A stretch of 64,000 bases of DNA from JANQJA01 sp965267485 (GTDB lineage: Bacteria; Pseudomonadota; Gammaproteobacteria; Pseudomonadales; Azotimanducaceae): the NCBI GenBank assembly GCA_965267485.1, contig OZ254080.1, forward strand, positions 1,860,001 through 1,924,000, read 5' to 3'. Below the pieces are notes generated by a model. It did not search any database. It had not been told where the DNA came from and saw nothing but the letters and a program-made list of their open reading frames with translations. Both the position numbers and the translations under genes were made by a program. This document shows, piece after piece, positions 16,951-25,221 of the stretch (positions are counted from its first letter, which is position 1; every line of letters begins with the position of its first letter).

Positions 16951-17814
16951 TCATCGGCGAGGGAACAGGCGCTCGGCGGGCGGGACGAAACCCTCGAAGC
17001 GGGGCGAGGCCAGTTGACGATCGATGAACAGTGCAATGATATCGATGACCTGCTGGCGAAACTCCGGAAAGGCATCAAAACCATGGGGCGCGCCTTCGTA
17101 AATATGCATCTCGACCTTGGCGCCGTCTTCTGCCAGCCGTGCATACAGATCGAGTGTCGCTGATACCGGCACCACGGTGTCCTTGTTGCCGTGTACCAGG
17201 AGCGTGGGTGGGAAATCAGCATTGGACCAGGTAATCGGGCTTGCCTTGTCGAGCGCCGTGTCATCCACGTCGGATCGCCCAAACAGCAGATCGACCGGCG
17301 CCTCCGGGTTTCCGGTGGTTCTCAGCCTGGCACCCCCATACATGGCAATCACGGCCGCAACTGAGGTATCAACGCCTGCGTTGCCCCCCTCACCCTCGAA
17401 CTCCTCAAAATTGGGCGTTCCACCCATGATCAGCGAGAGGTGCCCGCCGGCCGAGTTGCCTGATACGGCAATACGGTCTGGATCAAGCCCAAGCAAATCG
17501 GCATTGCTCTTCATCCAGCGCAGTGCGGCCTTGCAATCCGCAATCTGGGCAGGCCAGGTCGATTCACCTGACAGCCGGTACTCACAGCAGACACAGACAA
17601 AGCCATATCTTGCGAGCTGGATACCGTAGCCCTTGAGTTGCGACTTGTCGCCCAGACGCCATCCTCCCCCATGAATCAGGAGAATGGCCATCCGGTTTTT
17701 CCCGGCTTCGGGCGGCATGTACACATCGCACTTGAGGTCGCGCTCGCCCCCGACACCGAACACGACGTCCTCCTGAACGACGACACGACCTGCTTGTTTG
17801 GTCAATTCAGCCAT
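16951..17814 (-). CDS. Alpha/beta hydrolase (esterase/lipase, HSL-like)
   Basis: This 287-aa protein has the hormone-sensitive-lipase/carboxylesterase layout: oxyanion-hole motif LLIHGGGWRLGD, nucleophile elbow GNSAGGH, a later Asp in VHGNKDTVVP and catalytic His in EGAPHGFDAF. Family members hydrolyse short-chain esters or lactones. ATG 17814 is chosen because GGGAGGGAAA precedes it; the upstream in-frame ATG lacks one. It diverges from the selenoprotein gene, with palindrome copy 5 between them 96 bp from this start. Confidence 0.85.
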   Translation of the reverse strand: MAELTKQAGRVVVQEDVVFGVGGERDLKCDVYMPPEAGKNRMAILLIHGGGWRLGDKSQLKGYGIQLARYGFVCVCCEYRLSGESTWPAQIADCKAALRWMKSNADLLGLDPDRIAVSGNSAGGHLSLIMGGTPNFEEFEGEGGNAGVDTSVAAVIAMYGGARLRTTGNPEAPVDLLFGRSDVDDTALDKASPITWSNADFPPTLLVHGNKDTVVPVSATLDLYARLAEDGAKVEMHIYEGAPHGFDAFPEFRQQVIDIIALFIDRQLASPRFEGFVPPAERLFPRR

Positions 17815-17910
17815 TGATTTCCCTCCCGACAGAACCACAAGGTATTCGTCAGCGCACACGCGCTAAAAGATGGTGACTGTTCCTGATGCAACCTGAATGG
17901 ACTGTTGCGG

Positions 17911-17925
17911 TAATGATAGTCATTA
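17911..17925. promoter_or_regulatory. Predicted TetR operator, TAATG-N5-CATTA copy 5
   Basis: TAATGATAGTCATTA is identical to copy 4. It sits between the divergent esterase (start 17814) and the selenocysteine-containing redoxin (start 17981), 55 bp from the latter. It is the site that brings the redoxin into the predicted TetR regulon. Confidence 0.7.
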
Positions 17926-17980
17926 ACTGCGAGTTGCGCTAGCATGAGCGTTCACTTCCGGAAGGCAATTCAGGAGCAGG

Positions 17981-18586
17981 ATGATGGGAGCAAAACCCGA
18001 ATCATTTGCGGGGCGATGGTTGCGATTCCTGATCGCGGGCGCACTGGCCGCGATCGCACAGGTGTCCCTCGCGGACGAGGAGTATGCTGCGCAGTGGGGT
18101 CCCGCCGTGGGCACGACGGCCCCGATGCTCGAGGCCGTGGATCAGCATGGCAAGCAGCAATCGATCGAGACGCTGACCGGTCGGAACGGACTGTTGTTCG
18201 TCTTTAACCGATCTGTCGACTGGTGACCATTCTGCATTCGTCAGTTCGTGAAACTGAATGATATTGCAGGGCAGTTTGAAGCACTCGGGGTAGGCGTGGT
18301 CGGGATGACCTACGACAAGCCTGAGTTGATTGATCGATTCAGCCGGAAGTGGAAACTGCAGTTTCCGCTGCTGCGTGATGTCGATGGGCAGCACGTTGAT
18401 GCCTGGGGTATTCGCAATGAAGAGTATCAGGAAGGCAGTTTCGCCTACGGCATCCCCCATCCCGGTGTTGTCCTGATCTCTCCGGAAGGCGAGATTCTTG
18501 CCAAGTGGGCAGAGGCGGGATATCGATCACGTGCTGACTGGTCGACCGTACTCACCGAAGTGGGCGAGATCGTGGGCGGCGAGTAG
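17981..18586 (+). CDS. Selenocysteine-containing secreted redoxin (TGA at 18224 read as Sec)
   Basis: The frame runs 201 residues if the TGA at 18224-18226 is decoded as selenocysteine (Sec82). Before it: a signal peptide (LRFLIAGALAAIAQVSLA), the redoxin N-terminus (VGTTAPMLEAVDQHGK) and LLFVFNRSVDW. After it, in the same frame: PFCIRQFVKLNDIAGQF, then VVGMTYDKPELIDRF and HPGVVLISPEGEIL. The joined motif DW-Sec-PFC is the thioredoxin/AhpC-type CxxC with Sec in the peroxidatic position, and the two halves together match one peroxiredoxin/thioredoxin-like fold. A 6-bp hairpin with loop CGTGA starts 15 bases after the TGA. It probably reduces peroxides or disulfides in the periplasm. The alternative, a Cys codon mutated to TGA or a sequencing error, is much less likely given the second example at 24463. 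Confidence 0.85.
18241..18257 (+). promoter_or_regulatory. Predicted bacterial SECIS hairpin 1
   Basis: TCAGTT and AACTGA form a perfect 6-bp stem around CGTGA. The apical GT lies 22-23 bases after the in-frame TGA, within the spacing used by SelB-dependent elements. CATT (18236-18239 region) can pair further down with ATG after a small bulge. The loop is identical to that at 24483-24487. Confidence 0.7.
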
Positions 18587-18609
18587 TCGCCCCACCATTG
18601 AGTGATCGC

Positions 18610-19023
18610 ATGCGCATTGTGCTGAACATGCTCGCCTGGATTGGCATCATCGTGCTGGGACTCGCCAATGGCGTGCTGGAAGATCTCGTCTTTCTGCATG
18701 TGCTGGTCCCCTATATGCCGGTGAGCGTCGATCTCACCGGGGATCTGTTCTGGGTCTTCACCGTGCCGCTTGCGCAGCTGTTGACGCTGGCTGTCACCGG
18801 GACTGCTGCCTGGTTTCTCGGCTTGCATCGTCCGACCCGACTGATTGTATTCTGGCTCTGCTGGAGCCTCTCACGCGCGGCATTTCTGACGCGTATCAAC
18901 AACCCGCCAGAGGATGTGATGATCTATCTGCTGTGGATCACCATCTGGTGCGGTCTGATTGGCTTGCTGGCACTGCTCCGCAAACGCGGGAAGCAAAAGC
19001 GGGCCGCTGCCCCAAATGAATAA
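18610..19023 (+). CDS. Small integral membrane protein
   Basis: This roughly 137-aa hydrophobic protein has four likely membrane helices (IVLNMLAWIGIIVLGLANG; LFWVFTVPLAQLLTLAV; LIVFWLCWSLSRAAF; VMIYLLWITIWCGLIGLLAL) and a basic C-terminus. An in-frame TTG at 18598 is an alternative start; neither has a clear ribosome-binding site. It follows the selenoprotein gene closely on the same strand and may be co-transcribed with it. I do not recognise the family. Confidence 0.6.
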   Translation: MRIVLNMLAWIGIIVLGLANGVLEDLVFLHVLVPYMPVSVDLTGDLFWVFTVPLAQLLTLAVTGTAAWFLGLHRPTRLIVFWLCWSLSRAAFLTRINNPPEDVMIYLLWITIWCGLIGLLALLRKRGKQKRAAAPNE

Positions 19024-19055
19024 CGATAGAGTTCTGCGGGAAAGACTTCATTGCC

Positions 19056-19877
19056 TCAGGGCTCCAGCGTCAACAGGTCAGTTGCCAGCACAATCTCACC
19101 GCTGAAGTGTGGTCTTGCCGCATCGATCCACGCCTGTTCGCTACCCGCCAGCGGCGGCGGAACGGGATGATTGAGAACGAGCGTTCCCACGTTACCCCGT
19201 GCAGCTGTTTGCGCGGCCTGTTCGATATCGGAGTGATAGTCGAGTACGTCCCTGAATCGCTGCATCGGTACGGATTCGATCATCGGCCGATTCACGACGG
19301 TCTGCACATAGATGTCCGCGCCATCGACCAGACGTGCCAGTCCGTCGCATGGAACCGTATCTCCGGCGATGCACACTGACGTGCCGTCCGCTTCGACCCG
19401 AAACCCCACGGTCGGATGCACGGGGCTGTGATCCGTCGGCGCCGCAAGCACCGTGACACCTTCTGCCTCCCACACGACGCCCTCATTAACCTCCTGGACA
19501 TGAACCTGCGGTGGCTCGTTCAGATCTGCGTGGTGTCCGATCCGGTAGCCGATGTCGTTGCTGAGCATCGCCAGTGTCGCGGCGGTGAAGGCGTCGAATC
19601 CGGCAGGGCCGATCGCGGTGAGGGGATTGACGTCGGCACTCGAGATCCAACGGGTCGTAATCACGTCGTTGTAGTCAGTCGTGTGGTCGCTGTGCATGTG
19701 CGTGACGAACAACGCATCAAGATCCCGTGCCGCCACGCCCATGGCGGCGGCGCGCATCAGTACGGCCCGACCGCAGTCAAACAGAAGCTTGTGACCCGCG
19801 ACCTGGACCAACGTGGCTGGACCTGCCCGATCGGGAACAACCAACGGTGAGCCACTGCCCAATATCGTGACTTTCAC
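19056..19877 (-). CDS. Cytoplasmic MBL-fold hydrolase
   Basis: This 273-aa metallo-beta-lactamase fold protein has VTHMHSDHTTD, a DHSPVHPTVGFR segment, IAGDT and LNHP, the RNase Z-like/arylsulfatase-type pattern also seen in the anchored protein at 4768. GTG 19877 is chosen over GTG 19892 because GGAAGG lies 7 bp upstream and the protein then starts MKVTILGSGSP, the usual first strand. It is the last gene of the TetR-GST-sulfatase-MBL operon and begins just after the sulfatase stop. Pairing with a sulfatase suggests that it processes the desulfated product or another ester bond. Confidence 0.78.
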   Translation of the reverse strand: MKVTILGSGSPLVVPDRAGPATLVQVAGHKLLFDCGRAVLMRAAAMGVAARDLDALFVTHMHSDHTTDYNDVITTRWISSADVNPLTAIGPAGFDAFTAATLAMLSNDIGYRIGHHADLNEPPQVHVQEVNEGVVWEAEGVTVLAAPTDHSPVHPTVGFRVEADGTSVCIAGDTVPCDGLARLVDGADIYVQTVVNRPMIESVPMQRFRDVLDYHSDIEQAAQTAARGNVGTLVLNHPVPPPLAGSEQAWIDAARPHFSGEIVLATDLLTLEP

Positions 19878-19892
19878 GCCCGAACCTTCCAC

Positions 19893-22172
19893 TTACTGCC
19901 TGGTCATCGCGGCGCGAGCCTCACGCTCCGCTTCCTCTGCCTTGTCCTTTTCGCTCGGTCGCTGCGCGATTTCGAACACGACCTTTTCAATGTGGCCGGG
20001 ATAGACGAAGGGCGGATCGTAGTCACGATTGACGGGCGCCATCGCGCGCCCGAAGTCCATGCCGGTGCTCGAGATCATGCCGAGAATCCTGGGTATCTCG
20101 CCTTCAGTCTCGAGTTCTCCGTCGACCAGCAGCCGCACCTCCGCACGCTTGTCGGGAAGGCGGTTCACTTCGAACCTGACGGTGTGGTCTCCCGGCGAGA
20201 GTTCATTGGAAGCCACGACACGTGTGTGATCGTGAAAGCAGTTGTACTCGAAGTGTAGTCGACCGCCCAGAATGTAGAGCGCGAAGCCCGAGTTCAGTGT
20301 GCCCCGATTGACGAGTGCACCATCGCCGCCGCCTGACGGATGCGTGAGTACGACTTCAGTCGACCAACCGCGTGCCGCAGAGGGGCAGGCATCCGAAACA
20401 ATGTGCGAGACGGGCGGATAGTAGACATAGCGGTCTCGCGCAGATGGCAGCCCGGTGCGCCGCGAGCCGCGAAACGTCTGTGCGGCGGGGCGATCGTCGA
20501 GCGGCAGTGCGCCGTGTTTCTCGGCTTCCTCCCACCAGAGCGCGATCATTTTTTCGAGCTTCTCGGGGTGCGCATCGGCAAGGTCGTGACTTTCCGAGAA
20601 GTCTTCATCGAGGTGGTAGAGTTCCCATTTGTCATCGTCGTCCCAGGACGTACCCGAGACGTGTCGCGTGACTGCCTTCCAGCCCTCATGCCAGATGCCC
20701 CGGTGCCCCAGCATTTCGAAATACTGTACCGATCGGGCAGGCCCGGTCTCTTCCGATGCGAGCGTCGGGACCAGCGATGCGCCATGCAGCGGCATCTGAT
20801 CGACGCCACGAAACGTTGAAGGCGCCTCCGTGCCTGTCACCTCAAGCACGGTGGGCATGATGTCGATCGCGTGGCAGAAGGAGCGGCGGATACTGCCGGC
20901 CGCATCAATTCCCTTCGGCCAGTGAACGACAAGCGGATCGCGTACGCCACCGCCGTGGGTGTTCTGCTTGTACCACTTGAGTGGTGTATTCCCGACCTGC
21001 GCCCAGCCCCAGGGGATATTGGAGTGGCTTTCCGGTCCGCCGATATCGTCCAGACGTTGTACCGCGGCATCGACGTCTTCCATCATGCCGTTGAACCATT
21101 TCATTTCGTCAAAGACGCCGAGCGGGCCACCTTCCTGACTTGCACCATTGTCCGACATGACGATGAACAGCGTATTGTCGAATTCGCCGATCTGTTCGAG
21201 GAACCCGATCAGCCTGCCGATCTGCGCGTCCGTATGGTCGAGCTGCGCGGCAAAGGCCTCCTGGAGGCGAGCAGCAAACTTCCGCTCGTTATCGCTGAGT
21301 TCGTTCCATGGTTTGACGCCCGGATTGAGTGGCGCGAGATCCGTATCTGCGGGAATGATCCCCTCTGACTTCTGGCGTTCGAACCAGTCCTTTCGCATGA
21401 CGTCCCAGCCGGCATCAAATCGACCGCGGTATTTGTCGAGGTATGCCCGGGGTGCCTGGTGCGGCGAGTGGGTCGCGCCAAACGCGAGGTACGAAAAGAA
21501 CGGGCGCTCCGGAACGAGCGAAATCTGATCGCGAATGAACCTGATCGTCTGGTCGGTGATGTCTTCCGATACGTGATAGCCGTCTTCGGGCAGGGAAGGC
21601 GCCTCGATGTGATGGTTATCAACCGTCAGTTCGGGATAGAACTGATCGGTCTCGCCTTGCATGAATCCGTAGAAGCGATCGAAACCGCGGCTCAGGGGCC
21701 AGTTGTGGAACGGCCCTGCGGCTGAACACTCGGCCATCGGCGTGAGGTGCCACTTGCCGGTGGCATAGGTGCCGTAGCCGGCGCCGCGCAGTACATCGGC
21801 GATTGTTGCCGCCGATTCAGGCAGGTAGCCGCGCATATTCGGGAAGCCTGTGTCCATGTTCGAGACGCCGCGCATGCCAACGGCGTGGTGGTTACGGCCG
21901 GTCAGCAGGCAGGCGCGGGTTGGTGAGCACAGCGCGGTCGTGTGGAAGTTGACGTAGCGGAGCCCGCCGGCCGCAAGCCGGTCGATATTCGGCGTCTCGA
22001 TTGTCGAGCCATAGCAACCGAAATGGGAGAAACCCGTATCGTCGAGGACGACGAGTACGACATTGGGTTTGCCAGTCGCTATCTGCGGCTGTGGCCACCA
22101 GGGCTCGGACTCGTAGACGGTCCGGCCGATCTTGCCTTCAAAAGGTTCACCTGAGGGGTGCTTGTAGCTCAT
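19893..22172 (-). CDS. Large cytoplasmic-type arylsulfatase
   Basis: This 759-aa type I sulfatase has formylglycine motif CSPTR at residues 82-86, metal motif VLDDTGFSHFG, ATGKWHL and MSDNGASQEGG. It has no signal peptide, and the length is typical of the large bacterial arylsulfatases that carry an extra C-terminal beta-rich domain (here about residues 590-740, ending with MDFGRAMAPVNRDYDPPF). ATG 22172 follows GGAG at a normal distance. It sits 14 bp after the GST stop and leads directly into the MBL gene. It is the third sulfatase in the window and differs in class from the two exported ones. Confidence 0.88.
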   Translation of the reverse strand: MSYKHPSGEPFEGKIGRTVYESEPWWPQPQIATGKPNVVLVVLDDTGFSHFGCYGSTIETPNIDRLAAGGLRYVNFHTTALCSPTRACLLTGRNHHAVGMRGVSNMDTGFPNMRGYLPESAATIADVLRGAGYGTYATGKWHLTPMAECSAAGPFHNWPLSRGFDRFYGFMQGETDQFYPELTVDNHHIEAPSLPEDGYHVSEDITDQTIRFIRDQISLVPERPFFSYLAFGATHSPHQAPRAYLDKYRGRFDAGWDVMRKDWFERQKSEGIIPADTDLAPLNPGVKPWNELSDNERKFAARLQEAFAAQLDHTDAQIGRLIGFLEQIGEFDNTLFIVMSDNGASQEGGPLGVFDEMKWFNGMMEDVDAAVQRLDDIGGPESHSNIPWGWAQVGNTPLKWYKQNTHGGGVRDPLVVHWPKGIDAAGSIRRSFCHAIDIMPTVLEVTGTEAPSTFRGVDQMPLHGASLVPTLASEETGPARSVQYFEMLGHRGIWHEGWKAVTRHVSGTSWDDDDKWELYHLDEDFSESHDLADAHPEKLEKMIALWWEEAEKHGALPLDDRPAAQTFRGSRRTGLPSARDRYVYYPPVSHIVSDACPSAARGWSTEVVLTHPSGGGDGALVNRGTLNSGFALYILGGRLHFEYNCFHDHTRVVASNELSPGDHTVRFEVNRLPDKRAEVRLLVDGELETEGEIPRILGMISSTGMDFGRAMAPVNRDYDPPFVYPGHIEKVVFEIAQRPSEKDKAEEAEREARAAMTRQ

Positions 22173-22186
22173 GCGCGTAGCTCCGC

Positions 22187-23305
22187 TTATCGCCAGACTT
22201 CCAGATTGTTCTTGCGACCGATGTCCCTCGTCAGCTTCATCTCCAGGACTTCTCTCATATTGCATTGGTCCAGGATTGCCAGCGTGGACGTCCGGTCAGT
22301 GTCATTCATCTTCTCGAACTCATCCTGCGCCCGCTTCAGGAGATAGAAGCGGTAGGGCTGTGCCATGGCACTGAGGGTGATGCCATCGATGTCGAAGCGA
22401 CCGAACCCGAGTCCCCGCTCGGCGGTGGTACCCGGCGCCAGATCAGTCTGGTTTGCGAGCCAGTCGTTGATCGTGTCGGCAGCGGCTCGTGTTTCCGGCA
22501 CGAAATCGACCGCGAGCGCCTTCAGCACATCGACGAGCGTGTCGGGAATGTCATCGTCCGGCAGGAATCCCGGAGGCGGGTTCACAAACTCGCCGACATC
22601 AGCTTCGAGGCGATTCATCCGTTCCACCCAGCGAAGCACGCAGGGCGCTCGCGCCTGCATGATTGACAGGGGTTTGGGGTCGCGGCCCAGATGAGCGAAC
22701 AGCGGCGCGATCATCCCGAAGTCCCCGATGCAGGGTTTACCGCCGAGCAGGTAGGGCAACGCGGCGAAGTGCTCGTTCAGGCGATCAAGGACGTTGAGGT
22801 AAAGGCGCTCCGTGAGTTCGAATGTCTCCGGATTGACGCCGAAGGCGCGCGCTGCGCCGCGCATCTGGTTTCGGGTTGCTTCCGCGCGGGATTCCTTTTC
22901 CGGATGTCCCGCCATCAGGCCCTCGAAGTGAAATTTCAGGAACGCATCGTTCTCTTCGGGGAAGTTCCATCGATAGTGCATGGCAGGGCGGAGCAATCCT
23001 TCGGCGCCGATCGTGTCAAAGAGCCGGCTGAAGAAACGCTGTTTCGCCGTCGGCGGCGAGAAGGCATTGCCGGACGCCTGTTCAAAGTGGTCGATGATGG
23101 CTGCGCCGTCACGAATGACTTCTCCGTCGGCGAGTTCGATTGTCGGCATACCCGCCCGGTTCCCTGCTTTCGGCAGAACCTCGGCACGGAAGTGCGATGA
23201 CGCAAAATTGACTTCCCGGTACGGGATGTTCGCCTTGATCAGGTAGCAGCGGGCACGGCCGGTAAAGAGTGAGTGGGGTGCGCCATATAGCGTGATCGGT
23301 TCCAC
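22187..23305 (-). CDS. Long-form glutathione S-transferase
   Basis: This 372-aa GST begins EPITLYGAPHSLFTGRARCYLI, followed by NRAGMPTIEL and the LRPAMHYRWNFPEE version of the shared HYRW motif. It has a C-terminal extension of about 100 residues (FDIDGITLSAMAQPYRFYLLKRAQ). GTG 23305 is chosen because AAGGAG lies 8 bp upstream and the family N-terminus begins there; the upstream open frame has no similarity. It lies 11 bp after the TetR stop in the same operon. Confidence 0.8.
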   Translation of the reverse strand: MEPITLYGAPHSLFTGRARCYLIKANIPYREVNFASSHFRAEVLPKAGNRAGMPTIELADGEVIRDGAAIIDHFEQASGNAFSPPTAKQRFFSRLFDTIGAEGLLRPAMHYRWNFPEENDAFLKFHFEGLMAGHPEKESRAEATRNQMRGAARAFGVNPETFELTERLYLNVLDRLNEHFAALPYLLGGKPCIGDFGMIAPLFAHLGRDPKPLSIMQARAPCVLRWVERMNRLEADVGEFVNPPPGFLPDDDIPDTLVDVLKALAVDFVPETRAAADTINDWLANQTDLAPGTTAERGLGFGRFDIDGITLSAMAQPYRFYLLKRAQDEFEKMNDTDRTSTLAILDQCNMREVLEMKLTRDIGRKNNLEVWR

Positions 23306-23316
23306 AGTGTTGCTCC

Positions 23317-23931
23317 TTAAGGGTTGCCCTGGGAAGTGAGTTTGGCGACGGCACATTCCAGTACCGTGCGCGCGCGCGTTGCGCTGAGGCGCTGTTCCCG
23401 TCGCAAGCTGACCCAGTAGTCGATACCCAGCGTTGCGTCGATGGCTTCGAACAACGTCTCGTCCTGTGCGATCGTGTCGGGCAGCGCCTCCATCAATCGC
23501 TGCCGTCCTCTGGTCACCCACTCGCTGCGCTGCCGGCCGCGATTGGCAGATTGGCGCTTCGCCCAGATTCGTGACACGTAGAGCGGCAATAGCGTCTCAT
23601 AGACGCGACAACGCCGGTCGATGATCGTTTGAAGGCGGTCCTTGCGCTGATCCACGGACTCCTCAACCGGAAACGCCTCGTCACGGACGGCCATGACGTG
23701 ACTTTCCGCGTCGTCAACCATCGTCTGAAACAGAGACGCCATGTCGGCGAAGTGGCGAAAGAGGGTACGTGTCGTGATCGACGCAGCGTCCGCGATTTCC
23801 CGGGCGGTGGGTTCATCCACCCCCTCAAGCAGCAACGTGCGCGTGGCATCGAGGATGCGGCGACGCGTCGCGATGGTCCGCTCAAGCCGACCGTCTGAGG
23901 CTTCCTGATCTCGCTCGGTGAGGTCGCTCAC
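23317..23931 (-). CDS. TetR-family regulator of the GST/selenoprotein divergent pair
   Basis: This 204-aa protein has an N-terminal TetR helix-turn-helix (RRRILDATRTLLLEGVDEPTAREIADAASITTRTLFRHFADMASLF, residues about 22-68) and an unassigned helical ligand domain. GTG 23931 follows GGGACAG. It is the first gene of the operon TetR-GST-sulfatase-MBL and diverges from the selenoprotein B operon, with an ATGTCA-N7-TGACAT palindrome 18 bp upstream. Autoregulation and control of both operons are inferred. Confidence 0.85.
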   Translation of the reverse strand: MSDLTERDQEASDGRLERTIATRRRILDATRTLLLEGVDEPTAREIADAASITTRTLFRHFADMASLFQTMVDDAESHVMAVRDEAFPVEESVDQRKDRLQTIIDRRCRVYETLLPLYVSRIWAKRQSANRGRQRSEWVTRGRQRLMEALPDTIAQDETLFEAIDATLGIDYWVSLRREQRLSATRARTVLECAVAKLTSQGNP

Positions 23932-23948
23932 GATCTGTCCCGAATAAT

Positions 23949-23967
23949 ATGTCAGTTAGAGTGACAT
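23949..23967. promoter_or_regulatory. Predicted operator for the second TetR regulator
   Basis: ATGTCA-GTTAGAG-TGACAT is a perfect 6-bp inverted repeat with a 7-bp spacer, set in the A/T-rich gap between two divergent genes. It is unlike the TAATG-N5-CATTA family. I found no second copy in an intergenic position in this window. Confidence 0.65.
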
Positions 23968-23991
23968 TTAATTTTGAACTGTGTCAACATC

Positions 23992-25221
23992 ATGCGCATG
24001 GTACGTCTGGCTGACTTGCCCGAGTATGAACGGGCCCATCTGCTGTCGAAGAACCTGCCGCCGCTCGGGCCGCCGGTGTGGGCGCCATTGGCGAAACCGG
24101 TCTCAGCGCTCCGGATTGCGTTGATTACGACGGCCGGACTGCACTTCAGGGATGATGCCGCATTTGGCTTTGCCGATGCGACTTTCCGGCCGATAGAAGG
24201 CACGGCGGACGCCAACGAGTTAATCATGTCGCACAGCTCGGTCAACTTCGACCGGACCGGGTTCGCCGAGGACGTCAATCTTGTCTTTCCCCTCGACAGG
24301 TTTCGGGAACTGGTTGAGGCAGGTGCAATCGGCTCCCTGGCGGACGTGCATTACAGCTTTATGGGTGCAGGTCTCTCGCCGGACGCCTACGAGAAGAGTG
24401 CCGGCCAGGTTGCAGGCATGCTCAAGCAAGACCGCGTCGATGCGGTGTTTCTGACCCCGGTTTGACCCAACTGCACGCGCGCCGTGAGCGCGCTCGGCTA
24501 CTATCTTGAACGTGAAGGGATCATGACCACCGGCATCAGTCTGGTACGCGAGAACACCGAGAGCATGCAGCCACCGCGCGCGCTGTGGGTGAGCTTTCCA
24601 CTCGGCCGCCCGCTTGGCAAACCGGGCGATGCAGCGTTCCAGCACGGCGTCATTGCGGCTGCGCTGGCGCTGCTGACGAGAGAACGAGGGCCGGTGCTGA
24701 AGGATTATCCTGTCGACCTCGACACAGACACCGACACCGAAGCACCCGCGCCGGCGTGCCCGGTCTCTTTCGTCAAGGTCGCGGAAGAGCGTGCGACGTG
24801 GGCGGAACGTCTGAGCCGGGAACTGACTGAACTTGCTCCCTGGTACGAACTCGGTCTTCGGCGCCGAGGCAGGACTCTGGTAGGTGTGTCGGCATCTGGC
24901 GTGGAGGAGAATGCGGCGAAACTGGGTGGGTTGCTGGATGCAGGCGCCGCGCCCGACGACCTCAAATGGTTCAAACACGCGATCGAGGATCTGAAGGCCT
25001 TCTACCTCGAGGCCCTGACCGCGCAACCCGGCGTCCATGACGCCAGCGCCGTGCAACAGCGCTTCTGGCAGGAAACCGGGATGGGGAAGGCCCTGCTCGC
25101 ATTCTTTGATCGATACCAGCATTCCGGAGACCGGGCGCTTCAGTACGTTGCCCGGATGATTGCGCCCCGCGAGGCGATCGGGGGCAGTACCGGCCCGACA
25201 CAAGAGGAGAAACCGTCATGA
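23992..25221 (+). CDS. Selenoprotein B-like (GrdB/PrdB family) reductase, TGA at 24463 read as Sec
   Basis: The frame is 409 residues if TGA 24463-24465 is selenocysteine (Sec158). Before it: IMSHSSVNFDRTGFAEDVNL, VFPLDRFRELVEAGAIG, HYSFMGAGLSPDAYE and DAVFLTPV. After it: PNCTRAVSALGYYLEREGI. The motif Sec-PNCT (UxxCT) and the flanking order are those of the glycine/betaine/sarcosine/D-proline reductase selenoprotein B family. The C-terminal third (about 260-400) is less familiar and may be a family-specific helical domain. ATG 23992 or 23998 may be the start. A GC-rich 6-bp hairpin with loop CGTGA follows the TGA. In aerobes the substrate of these proteins is unknown; a dehalogenase or TauD partner is suggested by the operon. 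It overlaps the next gene by 4 bp. Confidence 0.85.
24477..24493 (+). promoter_or_regulatory. Predicted bacterial SECIS hairpin 2
   Basis: GCGCGC and GCGCGC pair around CGTGA (24483-24487). The apical GT lies 19-20 bases after the TGA. Stem bases are unrelated to those of hairpin 1, but stem length, loop sequence and position agree, which suggests conserved SelB recognition. Confidence 0.7.

Noticed and set aside
18248..18586. A separate small gene starting after the TGA at 18224
   Set aside because: It would lack the redoxin N-terminus and the joined frame gives one complete protein with the active-site motif.
24220..25203. Long open frame on the minus strand over the selenoprotein B-like gene
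   Set aside because: No family signature; it is the shadow of the plus-strand gene in high-GC DNA.
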